NCBI GenBank assembly: GCA_020137815.1
Contig: CM035360.1
Coordinates: forward strand, 7,695,743-7,759,742
From: Hormiphora californensis
Taxonomy: Eukaryota; Ctenophora; Tentaculata; Cydippida; Pleurobrachiidae
Reading direction: 5' to 3'
DNA length: 64,000 nt
This document shows, one piece after another, positions 1 to 25,025 of the stretch. A program made the position numbers and the translations under genes. The notes below the pieces were generated by a model. The model was given only the letters and a program-made list of their open reading frames with translations, had not been told where the DNA came from and searched no databases. Every line of letters starts with the position of its first letter. Position 1 is the first letter of the stretch.

Positions 1-547
1 ATCTCCTCTAGAGGGGGCTCCGCAGAATTTTGCTCCACACGTGTTTAAATGGCTATAACTTTGCTTTAGAGCAAGCAAATAAGTTCTAGTTTTCACAGAA
101 ATTTAGAGTAAACAATTGTACACCGGCCTAGTGGTATTATGAGTACCAGTAATAATAGGAGCATATTTAAATATCTGAATACAAATTTGTGAAAAATCCT
201 CGCAACGATTAGATCACTGACCTTATCAGAATTTGCAAAATGGAACAAATCGCTGTAGGAAGGCTGTATTAGACGGCTTAGGGGTATGTAAATCATGTAG
301 AAGGAACAAATTTGCTTGCAGAACAGCATGCAGCAAGTGCTCAATCCAAAAACGCGTGTTAAAAGAGACTTTAGATGGCATATACGGCATTTGTTAATGT
401 TTGTTAACTTTTGTTAATTATGTTAATAAATCACCTGTTTTTTCGATGTTAATATTAACAAAGTTAACAAAATTAACATGTCCTCCCCCCCATTTTGACC
501 TACAAATAAATATCAAAAAGCGATTTGTTATCCTAATTTTGTTTCAG

Positions 548-14480
<13,933 letters not shown>

Positions 14481-14496
14481 GTGAGTAATGCTGATC

Positions 14497-15727
14497 CTAG
14501 ATTACGTGGGTCAAAGTGGGAAAGTTTCTTAGAGATTAGGTGGGTCAAAGTGGGAAAGTTTCTTAGAGATTAGGTGGGTCAAAGTGCGAAAGTTTCTTAG
14601 AGATTAGGTGGGTTAAAGTACAAAAGTTTCTTAGAGATTATGTGGGTCAAAGTGCGAAAGTTTCTTAGAGATAAGGTGGGTCAAAGTGGGAAAGTTTCTT
14701 AGAGATTGGGAAAGTTTCTTAGAGATTAGGTGGGTCAAAGTGCGAAAGTTTCTTAGAGATTAGGTGGGTTAAAGTGCGAAAGTTTCTTAGAGATTAGGTG
14801 GGTCAAAGTGCGAAAGTTCCTTAGAGATAAGGTGGGTCAAAGTGGGAAAGTTTCTTAGAGATTGGGAAAGTTTCTTAGAGATGAGGTGGGTTAAAGTGCG
14901 AAAGTTTCTTAGAGATTAGGTGGGTCAAAGTGCGAAAGTTTCTTAGAGATAAGGTGGGTCAAAGTGGGAAAGTTTCATAGAGATTGGGAAAGTTTCTTAG
15001 AGATGAGGTGGGTCAAAGTGCGAAAGTTTCTTAGAGATAAGGTGGGTCAAAGTGGGAAAGTTTCTTAGAGATTGGGAAAGTTTCTTAGAGATTAGGTGGG
15101 TCAAAGTGCGAAAGTTTCTTAGAGATTAGGTGGGTCAAAGTGGGAAAGTTTCTTAGAGATTGGGAAAGTTTCTTAGAGATTAGGTGGGTTAAAGTGCGAA
15201 AGTTTCTTAGAGCTAAGGTGGGTCAAAGTGGGAAAGTTTCGTAGAGATTGTGAAAGTTTCTTAGAGATTAGGTGGGTCAAAGTGCGAAAGTTTCTTAGAG
15301 ATTAGGTGGGTCAAAGTGGGAAAGTTTCTTAGAGATAAGGTGGGTCAAAGTGGGAAAGTTTCTTAGAGATTGGGAAAGTTTCTTAGAGATTAGGTGGGTC
15401 AAAGTGGAAAGTTTCTTAGAGATTAGGTGGGTTAAAGTGGGAAAGTTTCTAAGAGATTGGGAAAGTTTCTTAGAGATAAGGTGGGTCAAAGTGGGAAAGT
15501 TTCTTAGAGATTGGGAAAGTTTCTTAGAGATTAGGTGGGTCAAAGTGGGAAAGTTTCTTAGAGATTAGGTGGGTTAAAGTGGGAAAGTTTCTAAGAGATT
15601 GGGAAAGTTTCTTAGAGATTAGGTGGGTTAAAGTGCGAAAGTTTCTTAGAGATTAGGTGGGTCAAAGTGGGAAATATTTTCAGAGATTAGGTTGGTCTCT
15701 TAGAGATTGAGAAAGTTTCTTAGAGAT
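14497..15727. repeat. 34-bp tandem array in a SPAG1 intron (left part)
   Basis: Tandem units AGATTAGGTGGGTCAAAG + TGGGAAAGTTTCTTAG (34 bp), alternating irregularly with a 20-bp short form lacking the middle. The array resumes at 17088-17440 on the other side of the fold-back insertion. The short ORFs in it are artefacts. Confidence 0.95.
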
Positions 15728-15731
15728 TAGA

Positions 15732-17072
15732 CACGGCGTGCCTGGTGAAATTTTAACACGACCTAGCATGCAACGGGAAACCACCACTTGTACGTGGTAG
15801 CTGAGGGTCTACAGAATGGCGCTACGGTGCGGGAAAAAAAAGTCCATGCCCTAAAATCGATTTTTTTACTTTTATTTGATTTGGGTCAAAATTGGCTATA
15901 TTAAACGTGGTCCCGAAAAATCCATAATGACTTAGCACACGAAATATGTCACCCCCACCTATTTTTGCACGTAGAATCGATTGCCGTTGAAGTCGAATCT
16001 CTAAAATGACTGTAAAATGGTCAAAAGTTGATTTTTTACCATTTTTTGGAGGTTTTTGGCCCCTAAACCATTGAAAACGTTGAGATAGGAATTTGAAACT
16101 AGTGCCAATCGTTAAAATGGTCATTTTTCTACCAAGAACCAAGTTTTCGTGTATATCCGATTTATGGTTAGATTTGGGCAAATTGTTGAAATCTGCCAAC
16201 TAGGAGAACCGTAACTTGATTTTCTTGTTTTTTGGATTTTGGCATTTTTGACAAACTTCTGATTGAAATGGTCAATCGGGACCATGCTTAAGTTGTTTAT
16301 GGGACAATTTTCGACTAAAATCCAAGATTTTATATCAATCCAATAACAGATCGTTGATTTATAGAAAATTTAAGTAGGCAAAACGGTGAAAATAAGCAAG
16401 AAAAGTTGTCATTTTGACCGTTTTGCCTACTTAAATTTTCTATAAATCAACGATCTGTTATTGGATTGATATAAAATCTTGGATTTTAGTCGAAAATTGT
16501 CCCATAAACAACTTAAGCATGGTCCCGATTGACCATTTCAATCAGAAGTTTGTCAAAAATGCCAAAATCCAAAAAACAAGAAAATCAAGTTACGGTTCTC
16601 CTAGTTGGCAGATTTCAACAATTTGCCCAAATCTAACCATAAATCGGATATACACGAAAACTTGGTTCTTGGTAGAAAAATGACCATTTTAACGATTGGC
16701 ACTAGTTTCAAATTCCTATCTCAACGTTTTCAATGGTTTAGGGGCCAAAAACCTCCAAAAAATGGTAAAAAATCAACTTTTGACCATTTTACAGTCATTT
16801 TAGAGATTCGACTTCAACGGCAATCGATTCTACGTGCAAAAATAGGTGGGGGTGACATATTTCGTGTGCTAAGTCATTATGGATTTTTCGGGACCACGTT
16901 TAATATAGCCAATTTTGACCCAAATCAAATAAAAGTAAAAAAATCGATTTTAGGGCATGGACTTTTTTTTCCCGCACCGTAGCGCCATTCTGTAGACCCT
17001 CAGCTACCACGTACAAGTGGTGGTTTCCCGTTGCATGCTAGGTCGTGTTAAAATTTCACCAGGCACGCCGTG
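15732..17072. mobile_element. Perfect fold-back element, 656-bp arms
   Basis: Left arm 15732-16387 and right arm 16417-17072 are reverse complements, as far as I read them without mismatch, around a 29-nt loop. Ends are CACGGCG...CGCCGTG. The flanks show a 4-bp direct repeat TAGA (15728-15731 and 17073-17076), as expected for a target-site duplication. Each arm has the same 125-codon open frame, which resembles no protein I know and is probably fortuitous. It interrupts the 34-bp array, so insertion followed array growth. Confidence 0.9.
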
Positions 17073-17087
17073 TAGATGGATCAAAAT

Positions 17088-17440
17088 GAGAAAGTTGCTT
17101 AGAGATTAGGTGGGTCAAAGTGGGAAAGTTTCTTGGAGATAAGATGGGTCAAAGTGACAATGTTTCTTAGAGATTAGGTGGGTTAAAGTGGGAAAGTTTC
17201 TTAGAGATTAGGTGGGTCAAGGTGGGAAATATTTTTAGAGATTAGGTTGGTCAAAGTGGGAAAGTTTCTTAGAGATTGGGAAAGTTTCTTAGAGATTAGG
17301 TGGGTCAAAATGGGAAAGTTTCTTAGAGATTAGGTGAGTCAATGTGGGAAAGATTCTTAGAGATTAGGTGTGTCAAAGTGGGAAAGTTTGTTAGAGATAA
17401 GATGGGTCAAGTTCTTAGAGATTACGTGTTCGTGTTTGTG
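17088..17440. repeat. 34-bp tandem array, right part
   Basis: More diverged units of the same array as at 14497-15727, ending about 90 bp before the next SPAG1 exon. Confidence 0.9.
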
Positions 17441-17528
17441 ATTCATTGTTCGAGGTTGCATAGGAGTTCAACTCCAGACTGATATATCTAGATGTCCTGA
17501 ACATATTATAACTGTGCATCTATCCCAG

Positions 17529-18180
17529 GTGATAACAAGAAAGCTATCTCGTGTGCTGACAAGGTCCTGGAAGTGGAACCTAAGAACATCAAGGCGCTCT
17601 ACAGAAGGGCCTCTGCTTATAAAGCCCCCAAAGGGATCCCCAACCTCTAAGGCTAAAACTAACCAGAGCTTGAAGGGGGAAAAAACAAAAGCAAAAGCTC
17701 GGATGAGGGGGGGGAAATCTCAAAAATTTTTGATAAAACTTTTGGGGAAAAGTATAAAAAAACCCCACAAAGGGTTTTTTAGGTGAAGAATTTTGTGGGG
17801 GTTGAAGGGAGGATGAAGGATAAAAACCCCGCCACAAAAATGGGACCCCCCTAAGAAAAAAAGGAAAAAAAAGACCCCAAATTGACAGGAATCATCGCTT
17901 GATCCCCGATTTGAATCTCGGGGAGGGAGGTGCCGAAGAGACCTGACCAGCCAGTAAGGAAACAACCTGAACCTGCCAAGAAACCTGAACCCCAAGAAAC
18001 AAGCTCAACCTGCCAAGAAACCTGAACCTGTGAGAAAGCAGCCTGAACCTGTGAAAAAGCAGTCAGAACCTGTAAAGAAAGAACCAGAGACTGTTAAACC
18101 AGCTCGGGAAGAAAGAGAAGCCCTGGCCAAAGAGAAGGAACAGGGATCTGCAGCTTCTGATAAACCAACGGAAGCCCCAA
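17529..18180 (+). CDS. SPAG1: SPAG1-like, third TPR block and charged linker, damaged
   Basis: This continues the SPAG1-like gene in phase after a 3 kb intron. GDNKKAISCADKV and NIKALYRRASAYK form the second half of the third TPR pair, whose first half is on 14358-14480. From about 17630 the frame is lost in a stretch full of long A and G runs. From about 17940 a Lys/Pro/Glu-rich linker is readable (KQPEPVKK, KKEPETVKPAREERE), ending at a good donor near 18180. The C-terminal RPAP3-type domain expected for SPAG1 was not found. The gene end is therefore unknown, either damaged by assembly errors or diverged. Confidence 0.65.
17630..17935. other. Homopolymer-inflated, probably corrupted stretch
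   Basis: Within SPAG1 coding sequence, runs of five to eight G or A occur every few bases and all frames close, although TPR and linker coding is clear on both sides. This looks like a low-quality consensus patch. Confidence 0.5.
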
Positions 18181-18247
18181 CTTGTAAGTGAACTAGATGA
18201 CTCGTTCAGACTCTCTCGGGACAAGTTATGAGTTTGATTGAGTTGAA

Positions 18248-18276
18248 CTAGTAAACCCGTTCGCCCTACGGGCGAA
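18248..18276 (-). mobile_element. Helitron-like 3' terminus
   Basis: On the minus strand a 7-bp-stem hairpin (TTCGCCC GTA GGGCGAA, 18276-18260) is followed by eight bases and CTAG|T. That is the 3' signature of Helitrons. The body would extend to the right. No Rep/helicase coding is seen, so it would be non-autonomous. Confidence 0.5.
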
Positions 18277-18689
18277 TTTCGCGGAAATGCAATGGTAGCT
18301 GGATTAGACTGTTGACATGCACTATCCCTGAAGCACATCTATATACCGCGATTGCACATATCACTCCCCTGTGCGCGACCAGTTGCACGCTGAAATATGC
18401 ACTTTGCAGCTGTGCTTCGCGGAGCGTGCATATATGGAGGCCGCAGGGATAATAAGTCAGAAAATTTTTTGGCCGATTGCTTGCTTTTTTTCAGGGCTGG
18501 ACCCCCCCCCCCCCAACATGCTGGGGGTGGGATAATTCGGGTGTTTTTGCATTATATTTAAGATATATAATGAATGATTTTCGCGATTTTTATTTAATCG
18601 CGAAAATAATGCCCTCGTAAAATAAAATCCTTTTACCTTGGTTGCAACACAGAAAAGTAACACGTCACGGAAATATCTTTGCCAAGGAT

Positions 18690-18722
18690 CCGAGAGAGGA
18701 GAGAGAGGAGAGAGAGAGGGAG

Positions 18723-18755
<33 letters not shown>

Positions 18756-18760
18756 TACAG
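18690..18760. repeat. (GA)n-rich tract
   Basis: Interrupted GA/GGA repeats in non-coding DNA downstream of the last readable SPAG1 exon. Confidence 0.85.
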
Positions 18761-18769
18761 TGGGGGTGA

Positions 18770-20310
18770 TCACATGACTTGGAGGGACGGATTAATAAAC
18801 AAAAGCAATCCTATTCAGGGGAATATGACACAATGACATATACGATTACTCTAACTATCCTCCTCTTTATCCCTGACCTTGAATTGAACTACTATTAGTA
18901 TCTCATTCTCCCTTCTAGAACCGAACGTAAGATCTGCAGGAGCAACATTCCATGTCTGTCGTCTGAAAACAGGTATTTTTCAATACAGCTCATTTGAAAA
19001 GAAATGGCCTGCCTCCGGACCCAACAATAGCATTAGCACGACCATCACACACATTACACACTCCTTAGTCCATCCTCTCCGTTCTAAAGTAAACTAAACT
19101 GCTGCTCATATCTTCAGCCCATTTTATGAAGTAGTCAGAACTAAATGCCGGCAGTGTGGCCGCAATGGTATCTGAGCTCTATTACCTACTGAATTCAATA
19201 GTATGGTCTGTAATCAATACTTTGTGGTTAGAAACAATTTGTATTATTCATAACATTCATGCTCCTATCTTTTAAAAAAAATTTTTGAGATGCCAAAAAC
19301 GTATTTACAGGAAATTTTTTAAATAGCTGTAGCAAAAATATGAATTCGACTTGAGAGCTCAAATTGCATATTTAAGGTCTCCTTGGCATGGCCTACAACC
19401 CTACGGTGAGAGATTTCCCTGCACTCGAAAAAAAATTTTGGTTAGCGTACCCTTAATACATACAGAGTTCAACAAAATAAATACTGTAACTAATTATAAT
19501 GTAGAAAATTCCATAAGTAATCTTGTGTTTTCGTCTTTAATTATTGGTCTACAAGTATAACTATCTAAATCATAGTCTAAAACTATCTAAATCCATTAAT
19601 TTTTTAGATGACTGTATGTAAAATTATTCGGTCATTTGTCAAACTCAATACCAACCCAGATATGATTCAAAGTAATATTATGGTAATTTCAATAGAATTC
19701 GATGTAAATTGTTCGATGTTAGTTGTAACTTGATTTGTAGTTGAACTTGGAGTCCTGTATCGGCCGATATATCGGGATGTCTACTTACGAGGTGATAGCC
19801 CTGACGGGGAGGATAACGATAGGGCCGGGAATGGTTCCATTGACACACGCCACCTCTCCTTGAGCTACTTGGGCCACCATATTTCTATTGTATTTTATCA
19901 AAGGACACGAAATGAGATAGAATAGAAGATCAGACTGAAAATGTGACCCACGCTGCTACCTTGTTGATTTCATCCAACGCGACTTATTATAAAGGACTTT
20001 TATTCGTACGTTATTACTGAGCCGCGCATGAAGCAGTAAATTAACGCGCAAATCAACAGTTTGTGCCGCGCATTGTTGTAAAACGCGCCGCGCGGAAAAA
20101 CTCCAATCTGAAATGTCAAAGTTTTCAGATTTTTTCCGGACATTTTCAGTTCCGCTTTTCAGTTTCGACTTTCGTGCGGACTGTGGTTCTTCTACCTCCG
20201 TCTTCTACTGCCTCAGTCTTTTGAGCCCTGTTTAAGTAACAAATAAAACTAATTCAGTAAATTGATTATCAAGGTTTCCAGATATACTAACAATCTCACT
20301 TTTCTCAGAA
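18770..20310. other. Region with ambiguous short exons, KAT6 5' flank
   Basis: No firm gene. Three exon-like pieces were noticed. On the plus strand, 18919-18972 reads EPNVRSAGATFHVCRLKT and about 19119-19166 reads FYEVVRTKCRQCGRN, a CxxC piece, both with plausible splice sites. On the minus strand, 19879-19787 reads MVAQVAQGEVACVNGT and ends at a perfect GTAAGT donor. The last could be the first exon of a gene divergent from KAT6. The rest is AT-rich; 20030-20100 is CpG-rich. Confidence 0.3.
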
Positions 20311-20311
20311 A

Positions 20312-23300
20312 ATGGTCTCTCCGAAAAAGTCCATTCCAGATCCGAAATTCCTTCTGCGGATCGTCACCATTTGCAACAAGATGAAAAGCAACAAGCAGAG
20401 GGCCAGCATTGAGAGGATCGTGTTTTATATGAATCAGTATTACGGTATAGCGGAGGCCGAGGTCACTCATCAATTAGAACTTGCTGTCAACTGCGGAAAG
20501 GTCAAGAAATTCGTTGGGATCAAGGGAAAGGAATCATATCGGGATGCAGACTTTCCAACCCACCAATCATCTCGTCGACATAGCGCTGATTTGAGGTTAC
20601 TGGTAGCTACTGCGATAGAATCCTTGGCGAACAGTAGCGGATCCAAGATCAGTGCTGTTGAGGAACATATCAGGACAACTCATGCTTTAGATCTCTCCAG
20701 AGCAGACATTACCCCACAACTCAAAGTAGCAGTAGCACATGGAGTAACTGAGGGGTTGTTCACCCGTAAAGGAGCCTTTGTCAAAGTGGTCACAGGGAAG
20801 CTGGAGGAACTGCGACAGAAGGACTAATATGCTAGTACATGAGTGAGAGTGTAGAACCCTCCCCTGTGTGTGGGTTTTGTCTTGGTACCAGCGAGTGTAA
20901 CAAGGAGAAGCAGACTGAGTTGCTGCTGAGTTGTGTGGATTGTGGTAAACAGTGGTCACCCCTCCTGCCTCAAGTTCAGTAAGGAACTAACTCGACAAGT
21001 CCTGTGTGAGAGATGGCAGTGTATAGAAGTGTAAAGTGTGTTCATTCTGTAAACACAGCGGGGAGGCAGAGGATCTCTTGTTTTGTGATTCCTGTGACAA
21101 GGGATTCCATAAGGGGATGTCTCCAACCTCCAATGGAGGAGATGCCTAGTGGCTTCTGGGCTTGCTGTCTGTGTACTAGACATACTGAGGACCAGGGAGG
21201 TGGGGGAGTGAAGGGAAGTGCGAGGGGGAAGAGGAGGAAGACTGCAGCTGTAGCTACCCCGGTCTCTACTCCTGTTGCCACCCCAGCTACACCTTCCACT
21301 GCTGGAAAGAAGTCTGCAAGAAAGTGTAAGAAGAATGAAGACACTCCCGTAAGAGAGGTGGAGAAGGCGAGTAGAAGAAGGCGGAAAAAGCAATCAAGTG
21401 ATAGTTGTACAGACAGTGAAGCGTTTGCCCCTGTTCAGTCTTCACCCGGTAATAGTAAACATCCAGAGGTATCAGAAGACGATAGGAAACTATTCGATAC
21501 GATCAGTGAGAAATGTCGGAAAGCGCTCAAGATATCTCCTGCGGAAACGACTGGTGAACGATTCCCAAAAGTAATCGATTTTGGGGAGTATGAGATAGAG
21601 ACTTGGTACAGCTCTCCACTTCCTTTTGAATACTCCCGGCTACACAAATTGTTCTTTTGCGAGTTCTGTCTTCAGTTTATGAAAAGTAAGGAAGCGTGGG
21701 ATCGTCACCAGTCCAAATGCTCCCTCAAACAACCCCCTGCTAACTGAGATATACAGACACAAGGACATATCTCTTTTTGAGGCAGGATGGGGCGCAGAAC
21801 AAACTATACTGTCCGGAATCTGTGTCTTCTTGCTAAGATGTTTCTAGATCACAAGACACTGTATTTTGATGTGGAGCCCTTCTTGTTCTATGTGCTGACA
21901 AGGAACGATGAGCATGGTAGTCACGTTGTGGGGTACTTCAGTAAAGAGAAATCTTGTCTACAAAACTACAATCTATCCTGCATCATGACACTACCTAACT
22001 CACAGCGGAAGGGGTATGGAAAGTTACTGATAGAGTTTAGTTACCTTCTCTCCCAGTTAGAGGGTAAACCTGGAACACCGGAGAAACCTTTATCTGATCT
22101 GGGTCTCATCAGTTATCGGTCATTCTGGCGGGCACAGGTGCTGGGTCACATAGCTAAATCAGGGCTGGATCACATATCAATACCTCAGATATCACGTGAT
22201 ACAGGGATACTATCCGAGGACATTGTGTTGACTCTGTACGATTTGAATGTTCTGGACTTCACAGGTGCGGATTTTAAAGTGACACTAGATAAAGATATGG
22301 TATCAGAACTACTAGCTAAACAAGAGAGACCTGGCTATCACATTATCAACAAGTCTGCCCTGATATGGTCACCTGTAGTGGCCCCCACTGTACTGAACCG
22401 CCGACAGAGCACAGCAGAGTCCCCCCAGAAACAGTCTGGTATGCTGCTATCCCCCAAGAAGAAGAAGAAGGCTATCCAGAAGGATCCCCTTGAGGAGGAG
22501 GAAGGGGAGGAGGGTCCTAAACCTCTGGATACCTTTACCAAGTACTACCCCAACTGGATACCAGCTGGTGAGGATGCTGATGAGTACAGATATGTGGGTG
22601 ACTGTGAGAAGGGAGAGATAGAGGGGTTCGTGATGAAGAAGACACCAGGAAGGAAGAAGAGGGTTAAGTTTGCTGTTATCTATAACCCCAAGTCTGGGAA
22701 GAGGTTCACCCGGGCTGTTCCTGAAAAGAAGAAAAGTAGCAGAAAGAGCAGTCGGAGAAGCAGGAAGGTGTCCGAGGAAGAAGAAGAAGAATGTCACGAG
22801 GAAGAGGAAGAGGAAGAGGAAAGAGGTCAAGAAGAAGAAGGGGAGGAAAGAGAAGAAGGAGAAGAAGAGGGAGAAGAAGATGTGGAAAGAGAAGAAGGGG
22901 AGGAGGAGGAAGGGTTGGTGATAGAGGAAGTTGAGCAGAAAGAGGAGGATACTGATCCTGTGGATGATGACACTAAACCTGAATCTTCTAAAGAGATAGG
23001 ACAGTGTGCTGAAGCTAGTGAGGTAGTAATGGAGGAGGTTCATGGCAGCCCTGCTATCTCTTATAATGAGGTCTCCTCAACATCAGACATCAAGATCAAA
23101 GTGGAACAGCATGTGACACATTGCCATTCTACTACCTGTCCCTCCCTCTCCCTCTGTCCCCGCCTCCCCCTGGTGAGGTCCAGTCCCCTGTACCCTTACA
23201 ACCACCGCGGGATAAGAAGAGGGCCCACTCTGATGAGTCATCTGAGGACCAACATCTACCTGAGAGTAAGAAATCTCGTCCTGAGTTTGTGTTCCATTAC

Positions 23301-23513
23301 CAAAGTAGTAGTGAGAGTGAGGGTGAGGCAGCAGAACCCCCAACCCGTCTACCACGCAGTCTCACATCCCCTCAACACACAGACACAGAGGAGGGGGAGG
23401 AGGAGGAGGCTTCATCTCTCTTTCTCAGCAACTCTCTGACTAACATCTACCTGAAATCTGCATCAACTAACATGAAAATACAGTCCTCTGAACTTCATAA
23501 AACTGCTGAGTAG
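20312..23513 (+). CDS. KAT6: KAT6 (MOZ/MORF)-type MYST histone acetyltransferase
   Basis: Nuclear MYST acetyltransferases transfer acetyl groups from acetyl-CoA to histone lysines. Order seen: an N-terminal winged helix ([15 protein letters not shown]), an H15-like domain ([15 protein letters not shown]), two PHD fingers in shifted frames ([56 protein letters not shown]), then MYST. MYST shows the C2HC finger ([19 protein letters not shown]), the auto-acetylated lysine context ([12 protein letters not shown]), the catalytic cysteine context (NLSCIMTLP), the acetyl-CoA loop ([13 protein letters not shown]) and the catalytic glutamate ([10 protein letters not shown]). An acidic tail follows. 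This order is that of KAT6A/B. There are no introns. About eight one-base shifts (near 20827, 20960, 21033, 21115, 21745, 21784, 21817, 23125) break the frame. Consensus error is likelier than decay because coding is well kept between them. Confidence 0.85.
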
Positions 23514-24115
23514 TAGTCCACATGTGAGAGATATGGTGGAATATATTCCATATATGGTGTTTGAGGAATAGTGATTTATTTGAAAAGTTTTTTATGCATG
23601 AAAGAAAGAAAATGACACTTTTAACATAGTAAATAAAAAGGAACTATATTTGTTTTGTCAGTGTGTGTGAAAGATAAGTTATAAGCAGCAGAGAGTGGAA
23701 ATGATTTGTTAAATGTTTTGTGTGACCAATGATTTTCAATTTCCACATGACCTTTCAGTATACAGTGTGTGTTATTCTCTCTCCCCCCTACCACCCTGTT
23801 ACACATATTACCTCTACCTCCCTCTTCATTTCATCATCCCTAATGAATATATCCTTCCCCAATACGCTATTATCGAAAGTAACCCGTTCTACCTTATTCA
23901 ATAGATGGGTAGGTGACTTAACAATGTGACGTCATAACGCACGTCATTTAGCAGACACTCACTCTCTTTCTGTTTTGTATTCTAATATCTCTCTTGTTCT
24001 ATATCTCTCTGAATTATAAGCTTCAACTTTCTATAGTAGGTAGTTTCTCATTTCGCAATAAGGTAATGAGGAGGTTACGTAATCTTTGATCAGGAGAGTA
24101 ATACCTGTCTGTACA

Positions 24116-24118
<3 letters not shown>

Positions 24119-24194
<76 letters not shown>
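24119..24194. repeat. (CT)n microsatellite
   Basis: About 38 CT units some 350 bp upstream of the 14-3-3 start codon, in its likely promoter or 5' UTR. Confidence 0.95.
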
Positions 24195-24197
<3 letters not shown>

Positions 24198-24539
24198 TCC
24201 CCGTTTTATTTCTCTCCCAAATACAACATTCTACAATCTCGGACACACAAAACACTGCAGCCTTAGTGTTTTGTGATTTCAATGTTCTCGATTCTTTCAA
24301 GTTCTAGAACTTTCCATGTTTTTTCTCTCTCCCTAACCCCTCTTTCTCCCCCCCCCCCCCTTCACCCACTCGACCATCATCTCATCTCCCCTCCCTCTCC
24401 ACACCCCCTCCCTACCGTTTTCCAAAGTTAACTGTCTCTAATATTTAACATACATGAACCCCTATTATATCCCGGATAATAATTATATCCGGTATCGAAT
24501 ATTTTAATACATCTCCCTCTCCCTCTCTCTCTACTAGCT

Positions 24540-24991
24540 ATGACAGAAAGAGCAGATCTGGTAGCCCGGGCTAGGCTGGCTGAACAGGCGGAGCGATATG
24601 ATGACATGGCCAATACTATGAAGAAGGTGGTGAAAAGTAAGTGACACACCCGCCCCTCTCTCTTTTTAGAGATCTTGTTACTAATGATTTATTTGCTGTT
24701 TTACTGCTGTTTGTTTCTGTTTATTTTGCTTACACTTCAACAGTCTATCACTTTGTCCTTTTCTCTGTATGTCTGTGCGTCTGTCTTCTTTTCTGTCTGT
24801 CCTTTTGTCTGTCAATAGTTATCATATATGTTTACAGTTTTCACATCATGTGATTATTACTTAAATTGTGGATAATAATTTGTGTGTATGCACTTCTTTT
24901 GTGTGGGACTGTTGGCAAACATTTTCTTAGTATGCACCAGGGCACTTTCTCTTCCTCCTTTTCTCTCTCTCTGTCTCTCTCTCTCTCTCTG

Positions 24992-25025
<34 letters not shown>

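Noticed and set aside
15822-16982. Twin 125-aa frames in the fold-back arms
   Set aside because: They are identical because the arms are inverted copies; composition and the lack of recognisable motifs argue against a protein.
14497-17440. CRISPR-like array of regular repeats
   Set aside because: Units are directly adjacent with no unique spacers, in an intron of a eukaryotic gene; it is a minisatellite.
20312-23513. Three separate genes for the broken KAT6 frames
   Set aside because: Known KAT6 domain order runs through the breaks and matching peptides continue in the shifted frames.
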